Source: Treponema sp. (lineage in GTDB: Bacteria; Spirochaetota; Spirochaetia; Treponematales; Treponemataceae). From it: DNA of 64,000 bases. Made by a program: the position numbers and the translations under genes. Positions within the stretch are counted from its first letter, which is position 1. The number at the start of each line of letters is the position of its first letter. Below, in pieces: positions 6,413 through 14,367 of the stretch. The stretch spans positions 62,001-126,000 of the forward strand of contig JAGCNW010000027.1 in assembly GCA_017645785.1 (NCBI GenBank). The letters run 5' to 3'. The notes under the pieces are model-generated. The model was given only the letters and a program-made list of their open reading frames with translations. It was not told where the DNA came from and searched no databases.

Positions 6413-7864
6413 TTATCGCTCGCCAAAAATTTTGCGTCCAGCCACAAAAGTCGCGACGACGCGGCCGGCCAGAGTTTTTCCGTCAAGCGGCGTGGCTTTT
6501 CCCTTGCTGTAAAAGCGCGAGGAGTCCACGCGCCATTTTTTGTCGGGGTCCAGCAAGACCAAGTCCGCGTCGTAGCCGGCCGCGACCAAGCCTTTTTTTA
6601 GGCCCAAAATCCGCGCGGGCCTTGCCGACATCAGCGCCATTAATTTTTGCTCTGACAACTTTTCCTGTTTGCATAAAACTGTGTTGCAAACGGCGTAGGC
6701 AGTTTCTAGCCCGGTAAAGCCTGGAGCGCCGGCAGCCTTGTCCTCCATCGTGTGCGGCGCGTGGTCGGTGGCGATACAGTCGGCCGTTCCGTCCTTGAGC
6801 GCGGCCAAAAGCGCGGCGCGGTCGTTGGCTGTCCTAAGCGGCGGGTTCACAAAGGCGAAGATTTTTGGAACAGCCGTTCCTTCAAGCGCCAAGTGGTGCG
6901 GCGTGATTTCAAAAGTGATTTTAAATCCGTTTTTGTAATTTTTTTCTTCCGCCTTGGCGCGGCGGGCGGCCATCACGCTTTTTATAGTGGAAACGTGGCA
7001 AAGGTGAATGTGGCAGTCGGCCTTTTGCGCAAGCAATATATTTCGCTCGGTGGCCGCGTCCTCTGCAAGCTCCAAAAGCGAGTTGGCCTCTTTTATGTTT
7101 TGAACGATTTTGTCGAGCGCGGTCTTGGGAACGGCGGCCAAAACTTTTTTGTCTATCGCTCCCCAGGCTGGAATCTTGTATTTTGCCATAAGCTCTAGCG
7201 CGCGCGTCCTGTAAGTTTTTGCAAGCGCGGCAAGAGCCGGGTCTTCGCAGTGGCAGCTTACGACAATTTTTTTCTTTGCGGCGATTTTCATCGCGTCCAG
7301 CATTACGGCGGAACTTGCGACTTCGCGGCCGTCTTCGCTTATCACGGGCGTTGTCTTTTTGTCCAAGCCTTCAAGGTGAACTGTCGTCGCGCCGTCAAAT
7401 CCTTTTGTAAGGCTTACGCTTTGGAACACGCGCGACATTTTTCGTTCCGCCGCTTCTTGGTCAACCTTTAGCGCCTCGTCTTTGCTAGAGACAACCGGAT
7501 TTGTGTTGGGCATAAGGACAAGCGTTCCAAAGCCGCCGGCAGCGGCCGCCTTTAGCGCGGAATCCAAGTCCTCTTTTTGAGTCTGTCCCGGATAGCGGAA
7601 GTGCGCGTGCATGTCAATAAAGGCCGGCGCCAAGACAAGGCCATGCGCGTCGATTTCGGTCATGCCAGAACTTTTGGAAAGACTGGAATTGCGGCCGGCG
7701 CCGGCGGCGTTTTTGGGCTTTCCAAGATTCGCCGCTTTTAAAACGCTTTCCGCGCTTTTAAATGTTCCGTAAACGACGCGCTTAATTTTTTTTCCGTCAA
7801 TGATAACCGCGCCTTTTTTGTCTGTGTTCTCGTCAACAATCCGCGCGTTGTAAATTATGGTCAT
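6413..7864 (-). CDS. pyrC: Dihydroorotase (type I, PyrC)
   Basis: 483 aa. Zinc amidohydrolase that cyclises N-carbamoyl-aspartate to dihydroorotate in UMP synthesis. Metal ligands are visible in DMHAHFRYPGQ (His86, His88, Arg90), CHCEDP near residue 203, HLCHVST near residue 285 and the catalytic DHAPHT near residue 368. NP.LRT-type substrate residues appear in FVNPPLRTANDR. Longer than the usual 425-430 aa, partly because of a low-complexity stretch at residues 41-67 (AANLGKPKNAAGAGRNSS) before the first metal motif. It is the last gene of the pyrB-pyrI-cyclase block, 21 nt after the cyclase stop. Confidence 0.93.
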   Translation of the reverse strand: MTIIYNARIVDENTDKKGAVIIDGKKIKRVVYGTFKSAESVLKAANLGKPKNAAGAGRNSSLSKSSGMTEIDAHGLVLAPAFIDMHAHFRYPGQTQKEDLDSALKAAAAGGFGTLVLMPNTNPVVSSKDEALKVDQEAAERKMSRVFQSVSLTKGFDGATTVHLEGLDKKTTPVISEDGREVASSAVMLDAMKIAAKKKIVVSCHCEDPALAALAKTYRTRALELMAKYKIPAWGAIDKKVLAAVPKTALDKIVQNIKEANSLLELAEDAATERNILLAQKADCHIHLCHVSTIKSVMAARRAKAEEKNYKNGFKITFEITPHHLALEGTAVPKIFAFVNPPLRTANDRAALLAALKDGTADCIATDHAPHTMEDKAAGAPGFTGLETAYAVCNTVLCKQEKLSEQKLMALMSARPARILGLKKGLVAAGYDADLVLLDPDKKWRVDSSRFYSKGKATPLDGKTLAGRVVATFVAGRKIFGER

Positions 7865-7885
7865 TATGCCGCTCCCAAAATTCGT

Positions 7886-10006
7886 TTACACCAAAAAATA
7901 CGTCTTCATGACGCCCTTGCCCTTGATTTCCATTTCAACGGGGTCGGAATAGGCGATGGCGTCTTTTGTCAAAGTCATCGTCGGTTCTGAGACGTGGATT
8001 TTGGATGTTTGGCCGGAACTTTCCATGCGGCTCGCCACGTTTACTGTGTCGCCCCAAATGTCGTAGACGAATTTTGTTTTTCCGATTACGCCGGCGATGA
8101 GGCTTCCGCTGTTGATGCCGATTCTCATAAAGAGCTGGACGTTGCTTGTGGCGTTAAAGTCTTCGATGTCCTGCAACATTCCGCGCGCAAAGTTGATGAT
8201 GGCAAGGGCGTTCTTTTGAGCGGGCTCGTTTCCAAAGAGGCCGGCGGCGGCCATGTAGGAGTCACCGATTGTCTTGATCTTTTCGATGCCCTCGCGCTTG
8301 GCACGTTCGTCAATGCGCGAGTAAAGCGAGTTGAGCGCGCCTACAACCGTGTCGGCGTCAAGGGAGCTTGTGATTTTTGTAAATCCAACGATGTCGGCAA
8401 AAAGCACTGAGGCGTTTTCCACTTTGTCGGCGATGCGCGCGTTCTTATCTATGGCAAGGCGCTTGGCGACTTCCTCAGGCAGAATGTTCAAGAGCAATTC
8501 TTCGGAACGGTTTTTCTCTTCCTGCAATTCCTTTGTGCGCTCCCTGACAGTGTCTTCCAGCTTTCTGTTCTCTTCCTCAACGCGGATAAGCTTTCCTTCC
8601 GTAAAGGAGACTGTGAGAGAAACGATAAAAAGAATCGCAAGCAAAACAAAGACAACGTCAAAGACAATGTATGACAGGGGCTTGAGGACGCCTTCATAAG
8701 TCAAAACAATTTTTGAAGTCAATGGCGAAAAGCCTTTTGGCGCGTACATTATGCAGCCAAATCCAAGATTCTTTAACGGATTGACTCTGTAAAAATCAAC
8801 GCCGTGAATGTTTTCCTTGTCGTTGATTTGCGGCTTTCTAACCCTTAGCTCGGTTTCCGTAAGCGAAAAATTTCCGTTCCACGGCCCCGGGTCTATGGAA
8901 CAGCGGCCAGGAATTTCTATTGTGAATTTCCAGTCGGTGATGACTGTGGCCTTCATGTTGTTGTAAAGCACTCCGTTAAACTGCGCTCCAAATACAGTCG
9001 GATCGCCGTCGACGAACCAAACTTTTTCCGGGTCGCGCAAAAAGGTCACGCACACAGGCTTTGACTTTACGTTTTGAACGTAAGGCGTGTGTATGACTTC
9101 TGTCCTTTTGGGAATGTTGATTCCTGTAATTGAAAGAATCACGAGCACAAGCAAGAGGCCGCCCGAAAGAGCGCAGACAATTTGCCACAAGTGGCTTCTG
9201 GCGATTCTCTTTTTCATTTCTGGAATTGTTTCCGTTTGCTTGTAGCTTGGGCTTAGGCGGGGGCCGTCCTTTTTGTCAGCGTAAAATTCCAACTCCATCA
9301 ACTTGATTGAAGAATAAAAAAGATGCAGGGCGCCCAAGCCGTAGCCAAGGTCTATCCAAGAAATTCCATAAAATGCCAAAGCAAAAAATATGCCGACAAT
9401 AGGAAAGAAGGGATAAAGAACAAGGGACACGAAAATGTTTTTTTGCAAATTTTTCTTAGACTGAAAAATCATCGCCAGAGTGATGAGACCCGGCAAGAGT
9501 CCAAGAACAACGCTCAACGAATACAAGGAGCTCCTGTGGTAAAAGCCTTCTTCGTCAAAATAATAAAAGAGATTTGTAAATTGGCTTACGATGGTGAGAA
9601 TGATTCCCGCAAGACAAATGTAAAAGACGACATAAAGATGCGGCGGAAGTCCATTTTTAACGGCAGCTCTAGGCGAGCGGAGAATTTTAAAATCCAAAAG
9701 ATCAGACTTTATAAACTCGGCGGAATAAAAGCAAAACAAAAAAGTGTTGACATAGCTTAGCGCAAAAACCATGAAGTTGCTTGCGCGAACTATGTAGAAT
9801 CCAATTTGGCCCACATTACCCCTAAAGACATACGCGCAAGCGTCAAACGCGAGCAAAAAACCTGTGATGAATTGCAGCAAAATAAGCGTCCGGCGGCTGT
9901 TTTCCTTAAGTTTGTGGCCGGTCAACAAGAACACTCCGACCTGCAAACAAAAAAAGGCAAGGCCAAAAAGCGTCACAATGCTTATGATTCTAATCGTGTC
10001 GTTCAT
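7886..10006 (-). CDS. Membrane-bound class III adenylate/guanylate cyclase
   Basis: 706 aa. About seven hydrophobic segments in residues 8-245, a further segment at 275-297, an extracytoplasmic domain of about 150 residues, a last membrane helix near 440-465, a coiled coil rich in Glu/Arg (VEEENRKLEDTVRERTKELQEEKN), then the catalytic domain from about residue 500. Catalytic features: ASVLFADIVGFT (first metal Asp), KIKTIGDSYMAA (second metal Asp, with the base-contacting Lys), VYDIWGDTVNVASRMES (Asp plus the transition-state Asn/Arg). The Lys/Asp pair predicts ATP rather than GTP. It lies 3 nt after pyrI and before pyrC, in an otherwise pyrimidine-synthetic operon. Confidence 0.92.
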   Translation of the reverse strand: MNDTIRIISIVTLFGLAFFCLQVGVFLLTGHKLKENSRRTLILLQFITGFLLAFDACAYVFRGNVGQIGFYIVRASNFMVFALSYVNTFLFCFYSAEFIKSDLLDFKILRSPRAAVKNGLPPHLYVVFYICLAGIILTIVSQFTNLFYYFDEEGFYHRSSLYSLSVVLGLLPGLITLAMIFQSKKNLQKNIFVSLVLYPFFPIVGIFFALAFYGISWIDLGYGLGALHLFYSSIKLMELEFYADKKDGPRLSPSYKQTETIPEMKKRIARSHLWQIVCALSGGLLLVLVILSITGINIPKRTEVIHTPYVQNVKSKPVCVTFLRDPEKVWFVDGDPTVFGAQFNGVLYNNMKATVITDWKFTIEIPGRCSIDPGPWNGNFSLTETELRVRKPQINDKENIHGVDFYRVNPLKNLGFGCIMYAPKGFSPLTSKIVLTYEGVLKPLSYIVFDVVFVLLAILFIVSLTVSFTEGKLIRVEEENRKLEDTVRERTKELQEEKNRSEELLLNILPEEVAKRLAIDKNARIADKVENASVLFADIVGFTKITSSLDADTVVGALNSLYSRIDERAKREGIEKIKTIGDSYMAAAGLFGNEPAQKNALAIINFARGMLQDIEDFNATSNVQLFMRIGINSGSLIAGVIGKTKFVYDIWGDTVNVASRMESSGQTSKIHVSEPTMTLTKDAIAYSDPVEMEIKGKGVMKTYFLV

Positions 10007-10009
10007 ATT

Positions 10010-10459
10010 TTATAACTCCACCGCCTCTCCTTGGGGACCGGCCTTGTAAAGGGTGTCGCAGTATTCGCAGCGGTAAAGCGCGCGGCTTCGGTCAACCAAG
10101 TGGAATGATTGCGGAACGTATTTTTCGCTTGCGGTGATGCAGCGGGGGTTTTTGCAATGGATTACTCCGGTCACTTTTTGCGGAAGCTCCATCTTGATTT
10201 TTTCGACAATCTTTTCGTCCTTGATTACGTTCACTGTGATGTTGGGATCGATGAAGCCCAAGACCGAATAGTCGATGTTGATGATGTTGTCAACTTTTAT
10301 GATGTCTTTTTTTCCGCCTTTTTTAGACTGAACGTTCATCACAAGCGCCGCGGTAAAGCGGGCCGAAGCCAAGCCGAGCCAGTTGAAAATCTTTGGGCCG
10401 TAGCCCGCGCAAATGTGGTCAATTACCAAACCGTTCTTTATTGTTTCTACGTTCAACAT
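10010..10459 (-). CDS. pyrI: Aspartate carbamoyltransferase regulatory chain
   Basis: 149 aa, the usual size. Binds nucleotide effectors in its N-terminal domain and contacts PyrB through a zinc domain. Zinc ligands: CKNPRC near residue 105 and CEYC near residue 132. N-terminal NGLVIDHICAGYG is the effector-domain start. The ATG shares one nucleotide with the pyrB stop (TGATG), so subunits are translationally coupled. Points to allosteric control of the pathway by nucleotides. Confidence 0.95.
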   Translation of the reverse strand: MLNVETIKNGLVIDHICAGYGPKIFNWLGLASARFTAALVMNVQSKKGGKKDIIKVDNIINIDYSVLGFIDPNITVNVIKDEKIVEKIKMELPQKVTGVIHCKNPRCITASEKYVPQSFHLVDRSRALYRCEYCDTLYKAGPQGEAVEL

Positions 10460-11382
10460 CAGAGGGCTCCTGTCAATTTAGAAATCAAGGCCATGCGCGC
10501 GTACATTCCAAACTTGACTTGCTTAAAATACGCGGCGCGGGGATCGTCGTCAACCTCGTAAGAAATTTCGTTGACACGGGGAAGGGGGTGCAGGACAATC
10601 ATGTCGCTCTTTGCAAGCTTCATCTTTTCTTTGTCCAAAATGTAGCTGTCCTTTAGCCTGATGTAGTCCTGCTCGTTAAAGAAGCGCTCCTTTTGAACGC
10701 GGGTCATGTAGAGGATGTCGGCGCGGTCAATTACGTCTTCCATTCGCTCGGCGCATTCATATTGAACGCCTGCCGGCTTAAGGATGTCTTCTATCATGTA
10801 CTCGGGAACGGTAAGCTCCTTTGGGCTTACAAAGATGAACTTGTTTCCGGGATAGCGGCACATCGCTTGTGTCAGCGAGTGGACCGTGCGGCCAAACTTT
10901 AAGTCGCCGACAAAGCAAACCGTCTGGTTTTCAAAGCTGCCGCGAAGGCGCCTGATTGTCAAAAGGTCGGTCAAGGTTTGCGTCGGGTGGAAGTGGCCTC
11001 CGTCGCCTGCGTTGATTATCGGGCAGTCCGAATATTTTGAGGCCAGCAAGGCCGCTCCCTCTTTGGGGCTTCTCATCGCTATTACGTCAGCGTAGCTGGA
11101 AACAACTCGGATTGTGTCGGCGAGGATTTCTCCCTTTGTGGTGGAAGTGTAGCTTGCGTCGGCAAAGCCTTCGACCGCTCCGCCCAAGCGCAGCATCGCC
11201 GCTTCAAAGCTTAGGCGCGTGCGGGTGCTCGGCTCAAAAAAAAGAGCCGCAAGAATTTTCCCGCGGCACACATCTTTAAAAGAATTTGGATCAACAATAA
11301 TTTGCTCTGCCAGAGCGCAGATTTCCTCAATCTCCGCAACCGACAAATCATCAGGTTGGATTACGTGACGGCCTTTTAGCAT
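10459..11382 (-). CDS. pyrB: Aspartate carbamoyltransferase catalytic subunit
   Basis: 307 aa, standard length. Joins carbamoyl phosphate and aspartate. Carbamoyl-phosphate loop [21 protein letters not shown] near residue 50, the flexible 80s loop [10 protein letters not shown] near residue 85, MRSPKEGAA near 103, [14 protein letters not shown] near 127, and aspartate-binding HPLPRVNEI near residue 265. An AAGGAGCC ribosome site precedes the ATG. First gene of the pyrimidine block; the 82 nt between it and mnmE hold the promoter. Confidence 0.96.
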   Translation of the reverse strand: MLKGRHVIQPDDLSVAEIEEICALAEQIIVDPNSFKDVCRGKILAALFFEPSTRTRLSFEAAMLRLGGAVEGFADASYTSTTKGEILADTIRVVSSYADVIAMRSPKEGAALLASKYSDCPIINAGDGGHFHPTQTLTDLLTIRRLRGSFENQTVCFVGDLKFGRTVHSLTQAMCRYPGNKFIFVSPKELTVPEYMIEDILKPAGVQYECAERMEDVIDRADILYMTRVQKERFFNEQDYIRLKDSYILDKEKMKLAKSDMIVLHPLPRVNEISYEVDDDPRAAYFKQVKFGMYARMALISKLTGAL

Positions 11383-11406
11383 TAATGGCTCCTTAGAATT
11401 TTTGCT

Positions 11407-11435
11407 ATTGTAATGAAAAAAGTCCTTTTGCGCAA
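11407..11435 (-). promoter_or_regulatory. Promoter of the pyrB operon
   Basis: Reverse strand TTGCGC (11435-11430), 17-nt spacer, TACAAT (11412-11407), giving a short leader before the pyrB ribosome site. No attenuator hairpin or PyrR-type anti-antiterminator fits in the roughly 20-nt leader. Confidence 0.6.
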
Positions 11436-11464
11436 GAGAGGAGAGAGATGCAGGCGGCGGCCGG

Positions 11465-12934
11465 TTATTTTCCGACGCAAAAATGGCTAAATACGCTTTC
11501 CAAAATGTCGTCGGCGGTGACTTTGCCTATGAGCTCGCCCAAAAAGTCCAGGGCGTCTTCTATGTCTTGGACGGCCGCGTCCAGGGAGTAACCCTTTTGC
11601 AAACTGGCGGCGTGGCGCAAGCTTTCAAGCGCTTGCTCGACCAAACGCTTTTGGCGCTCGCTTCCCAAACCGGCTTGGCCGCGCTCGGTCTTTTCTCCTT
11701 TGAGCAAAATACTTTTTGCCGCCGCGACCAAATCCTTTACGCCGCTTCCGTCCTTTGCGCTGACAAAAACTTGAGCCGCCAGGCCGGGAATTTTTTCTTT
11801 GCGCGCGTCCAAAAATTTTTGGGCTTCCTCTTTTGCGGACGCGGCCGTATTTAGGGCTTGCGAAGACTCTTGGCCAGCGGCAATCTTGTCGATTTTGTTC
11901 CAAACAAAAATCACCGGCTCCTTCCGTTCCGCCAAAAAATCAAGGTCGATTTTGTCTTTGGGCAAAGTTATGTCGGCAAGGTAAAAAAGCAAGTCCGCTT
12001 CGTCGCTCAATTCTTTGGCGCTTTCCACGCCGCGGGCCTCAATCTCGTCGTCGGTTTTGCGCAAGCCCGCGGTGTCAAAGAGGCGGGCGGGAATTCCGTC
12101 AAGGCTTATCCAGCTTTCTATCCAGTCGCGGGTGGTGCCTTCGATGTCGCTGACGATCGCCCGCTCTTCCTTTAGGAGGCTGTTGAACAGGCTTGATTTT
12201 CCAGAATTTGTTTTTCCGCAAAGAACGACGCGGGCGCCTTCTTGGTAGAGCTTTTCGCTTTTCCAAGTTGAAGCGAGCGTTTCAAGTTGGCTGATGGCGT
12301 CGAGCAATTTTCTTTGGTCATAAGAATCTGCGATAGTCTCTTCGTCTTCGGGGTATTCGATTTCGACTTCGATTTGGGCCAGCGTGTCCACCAAAGATTT
12401 TTGTATCTCGATGATTTTTGCGGAAAGGTTTCCGGCAAGGCGGCCGGCGGCCTTTTGGCTGGAAGCGTTTGTGCGGCTGTCGATTATTTCGCGGACGGCC
12501 TCGGCCTTTGTAAGGTCGGTCTTTCCGTTGATAAAGGCTCGGAAGGTGAACTCGCCGCGCTCGGCTTGCCTAAAGCCTATTTGCAAAAGCGCGTTGAAAA
12601 TTTTTGTCACGACCGCAGTTCCGCCGTGGCAAGAGATTTCGGCCATTTCTTCGCCGGTAAAAGATTTTGGCGCGCGGAAAACCGACACTAAAACTTCGTC
12701 TATTCGCGCGGCGAGCTTTTGGTCTTGCGACCCTTCCGCGCTAGGCTCGACTATCCAGCCGTAAACGATTGTGTTGCCGGCGGCCTCGTTCAAAGCCTTG
12801 GGTCGAGAAAAAATTTTAGATAAAAGTTGAATGGAGTTTTTGCCCGAGACTCGAATGATGCCGAGAGCGGAGGGCGCCAGCGCAGTGGCGACCGCCGCAA
12901 TCGGTTCTTCGGGCGTATAACCTGTGTTGTCCAA
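11465..12934 (-). CDS. mnmE: tRNA uridine-5-carboxymethylaminomethyl(34) synthesis GTPase MnmE
   Basis: 489 aa. Acts with MnmG to modify wobble uridine. N-terminal tetrahydrofolate-binding domain ([21 protein letters not shown] to about residue 125) with [20 protein letters not shown], helical domain, embedded G domain from about residue 230: P-loop GKTNSGKSS, switch [22 protein letters not shown]-terminal FCVGK matches the family's C-(I/L/V)-GK end. Starts 2 nt after the HD-GYP-like gene, so it closes the hydrolase-HD-mnmE cotranscription unit. MnmG is not in the window. Confidence 0.96.
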   Translation of the reverse strand: MDNTGYTPEEPIAAVATALAPSALGIIRVSGKNSIQLLSKIFSRPKALNEAAGNTIVYGWIVEPSAEGSQDQKLAARIDEVLVSVFRAPKSFTGEEMAEISCHGGTAVVTKIFNALLQIGFRQAERGEFTFRAFINGKTDLTKAEAVREIIDSRTNASSQKAAGRLAGNLSAKIIEIQKSLVDTLAQIEVEIEYPEDEETIADSYDQRKLLDAISQLETLASTWKSEKLYQEGARVVLCGKTNSGKSSLFNSLLKEERAIVSDIEGTTRDWIESWISLDGIPARLFDTAGLRKTDDEIEARGVESAKELSDEADLLFYLADITLPKDKIDLDFLAERKEPVIFVWNKIDKIAAGQESSQALNTAASAKEEAQKFLDARKEKIPGLAAQVFVSAKDGSGVKDLVAAAKSILLKGEKTERGQAGLGSERQKRLVEQALESLRHAASLQKGYSLDAAVQDIEDALDFLGELIGKVTADDILESVFSHFCVGK

Positions 12935-12936
12935 AG

Positions 12937-14367
12937 TTAGATGACTTTTTCCAACAAGTCGATGATTTTAGGATCGTAGAAGACGCCGGCCTTTGACTTC
13001 ATTTCTTTTATGGCCGCGTCGCTGTCCATGATTTCGCGGTAAGCGCGCTTGCTTGTAAGAGAGATGTAGCTTTCGCATACGCGGATGATGCGCGCGATCA
13101 ACGGAATCTGCGTTCCGCTCAAGCCGGCAAGATATCCCTTTCCGTCCGTGTTCTCGTGGTGGAACTCGGCGGCCTGCAAGAATACGGGGCGAATCTGTTC
13201 CGGCACAAAGTCAAAGTATTCGGCGGCAGTGTGAACGTGCTCGCGAATCTTCTGGCGTTCCGTCATTGTAAGTTCGCTGGCTGTCAAGATGCTCTTGGGA
13301 ACTGAAAGGAAGCCCGCGTCGTAAACCATAGAGGCGCAGTAGCAAACAAGCGCCACGTCGTGGTTGAGCTTGGCTTCGTTGCAAAGCTTAAGAACCAATT
13401 CTGAAACTTTGCGTGAAGTTCTTTGGCGGAATGTGTATTTGTCGATTTTGTCGCCAAGCGCGAAACACTTGTTCTGCAAATCGGCCAACATCTTGCGATG
13501 CTCCACAGTAGAGAAGAAGTCCATGATTTGCTTTGAAAGCTCGCCGTCGGCTTTTCCGAGCAAGGCTTTGGTGGCCAAAGAAGTTTTCTTTGACTGTTCC
13601 GCTGCTGCTGCCGCCAAGTCGGGGTTGTCCTGGAAATCTTTTCCCATAGAAGAGATGACTTCCATAGAGGTTTCAAAGTGCATTTGGGCCTGCTTGCGGC
13701 GCTTGTAGTTTTTGTAAACGATTACAATCAAAATGATGACGACGATTATCAACAATACGCCGACGCACAAAACCGCGATCTTCAAGGCGCGGTCCATTTT
13801 TGCCATTTCGATTTCGGCCAATTCCAACTTAATTTTTTCGGCGGGAATGCGGCCAGAAACTACGTCGAACAATTCGTTCTGTTTCTTTTCGAGGAATTCT
13901 ATGCGGTCGTTGATTTTGTCCCATTTTACGGCGCTTCCGTTTGTGTGCTTTTGGCGCTCGGCGGCAAGGGCTTCGAGCTCGTTCTCAAAGAGAGTCTCAA
14001 CGATAGTGAAAATTCTTTGGCTCGCCGCTTGGGGGTGCAATTCCAACTGCAAGATGTATTTGTCAAAGTTCTTTGCGTTGACGCGGCCTCCGTTGGCGGC
14101 GGCCTCCTTTTGCAAGGCGTCAACATATTCAAAGTATGAAGCCTCGGCCATAAGGCGGACTTTTTCAGGGAAAGCCTTTTGGTTTTCTTTGAGGTCAATG
14201 GCCTGGTTGATGGATTCAATCGCTTTTAAGTAATTGCCGCTGTTGTAAAACTCTTGCGTGCGCTGCAAAATCGCTTCGTTCTCGTTGTTTTCCTGCGCGA
14301 ACGCCGGTCCAAAAAAGAGCGCGGCCCAGATGAAAATCGCCGCTACAAAAAGACTTTTAGTTTTCAT
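12937..14367 (-). CDS. Exported-anchor protein with degenerate HD-GYP domain
   Basis: 476 aa. Signal peptide (residues 1-24, ending AFAQ), a periplasmic helical region with a TPR-like segment (FYNSGNYLKAIESINQAIDL) and coiled coil, one membrane helix at about 195-220, then a cytoplasmic HD-GYP-like domain from about residue 300. The HD doublet position reads YDAGFLSVP (near 347), where active proteins have HDIGK; the GYP loop reads HHENTDGKGYLAGL (near 405), with Leu for Pro. The following RIIRVCESYISLTSKRAYRE is preserved. Loss of the first metal His suggests no cyclic-di-GMP hydrolysis, perhaps a binding or scaffold role. ATGA overlap with the preceding hydrolase gene. Confidence 0.8.
   Translation of the reverse strand: MKTKSLFVAAIFIWAALFFGPAFAQENNENEAILQRTQEFYNSGNYLKAIESINQAIDLKENQKAFPEKVRLMAEASYFEYVDALQKEAAANGGRVNAKNFDKYILQLELHPQAASQRIFTIVETLFENELEALAAERQKHTNGSAVKWDKINDRIEFLEKKQNELFDVVSGRIPAEKIKLELAEIEMAKMDRALKIAVLCVGVLLIIVVIILIVIVYKNYKRRKQAQMHFETSMEVISSMGKDFQDNPDLAAAAAEQSKKTSLATKALLGKADGELSKQIMDFFSTVEHRKMLADLQNKCFALGDKIDKYTFRQRTSRKVSELVLKLCNEAKLNHDVALVCYCASMVYDAGFLSVPKSILTASELTMTERQKIREHVHTAAEYFDFVPEQIRPVFLQAAEFHHENTDGKGYLAGLSGTQIPLIARIIRVCESYISLTSKRAYREIMDSDAAIKEMKSKAGVFYDPKIIDLLEKVI

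Noticed and set aside
7886-10006. Cyclase considered as a Pycsar-type pyrimidine cyclase because it lies among pyr genes
   Set aside because: It has the Lys/Asp purine-specific residues, a membrane sensor part and no adjacent Pycsar effector.
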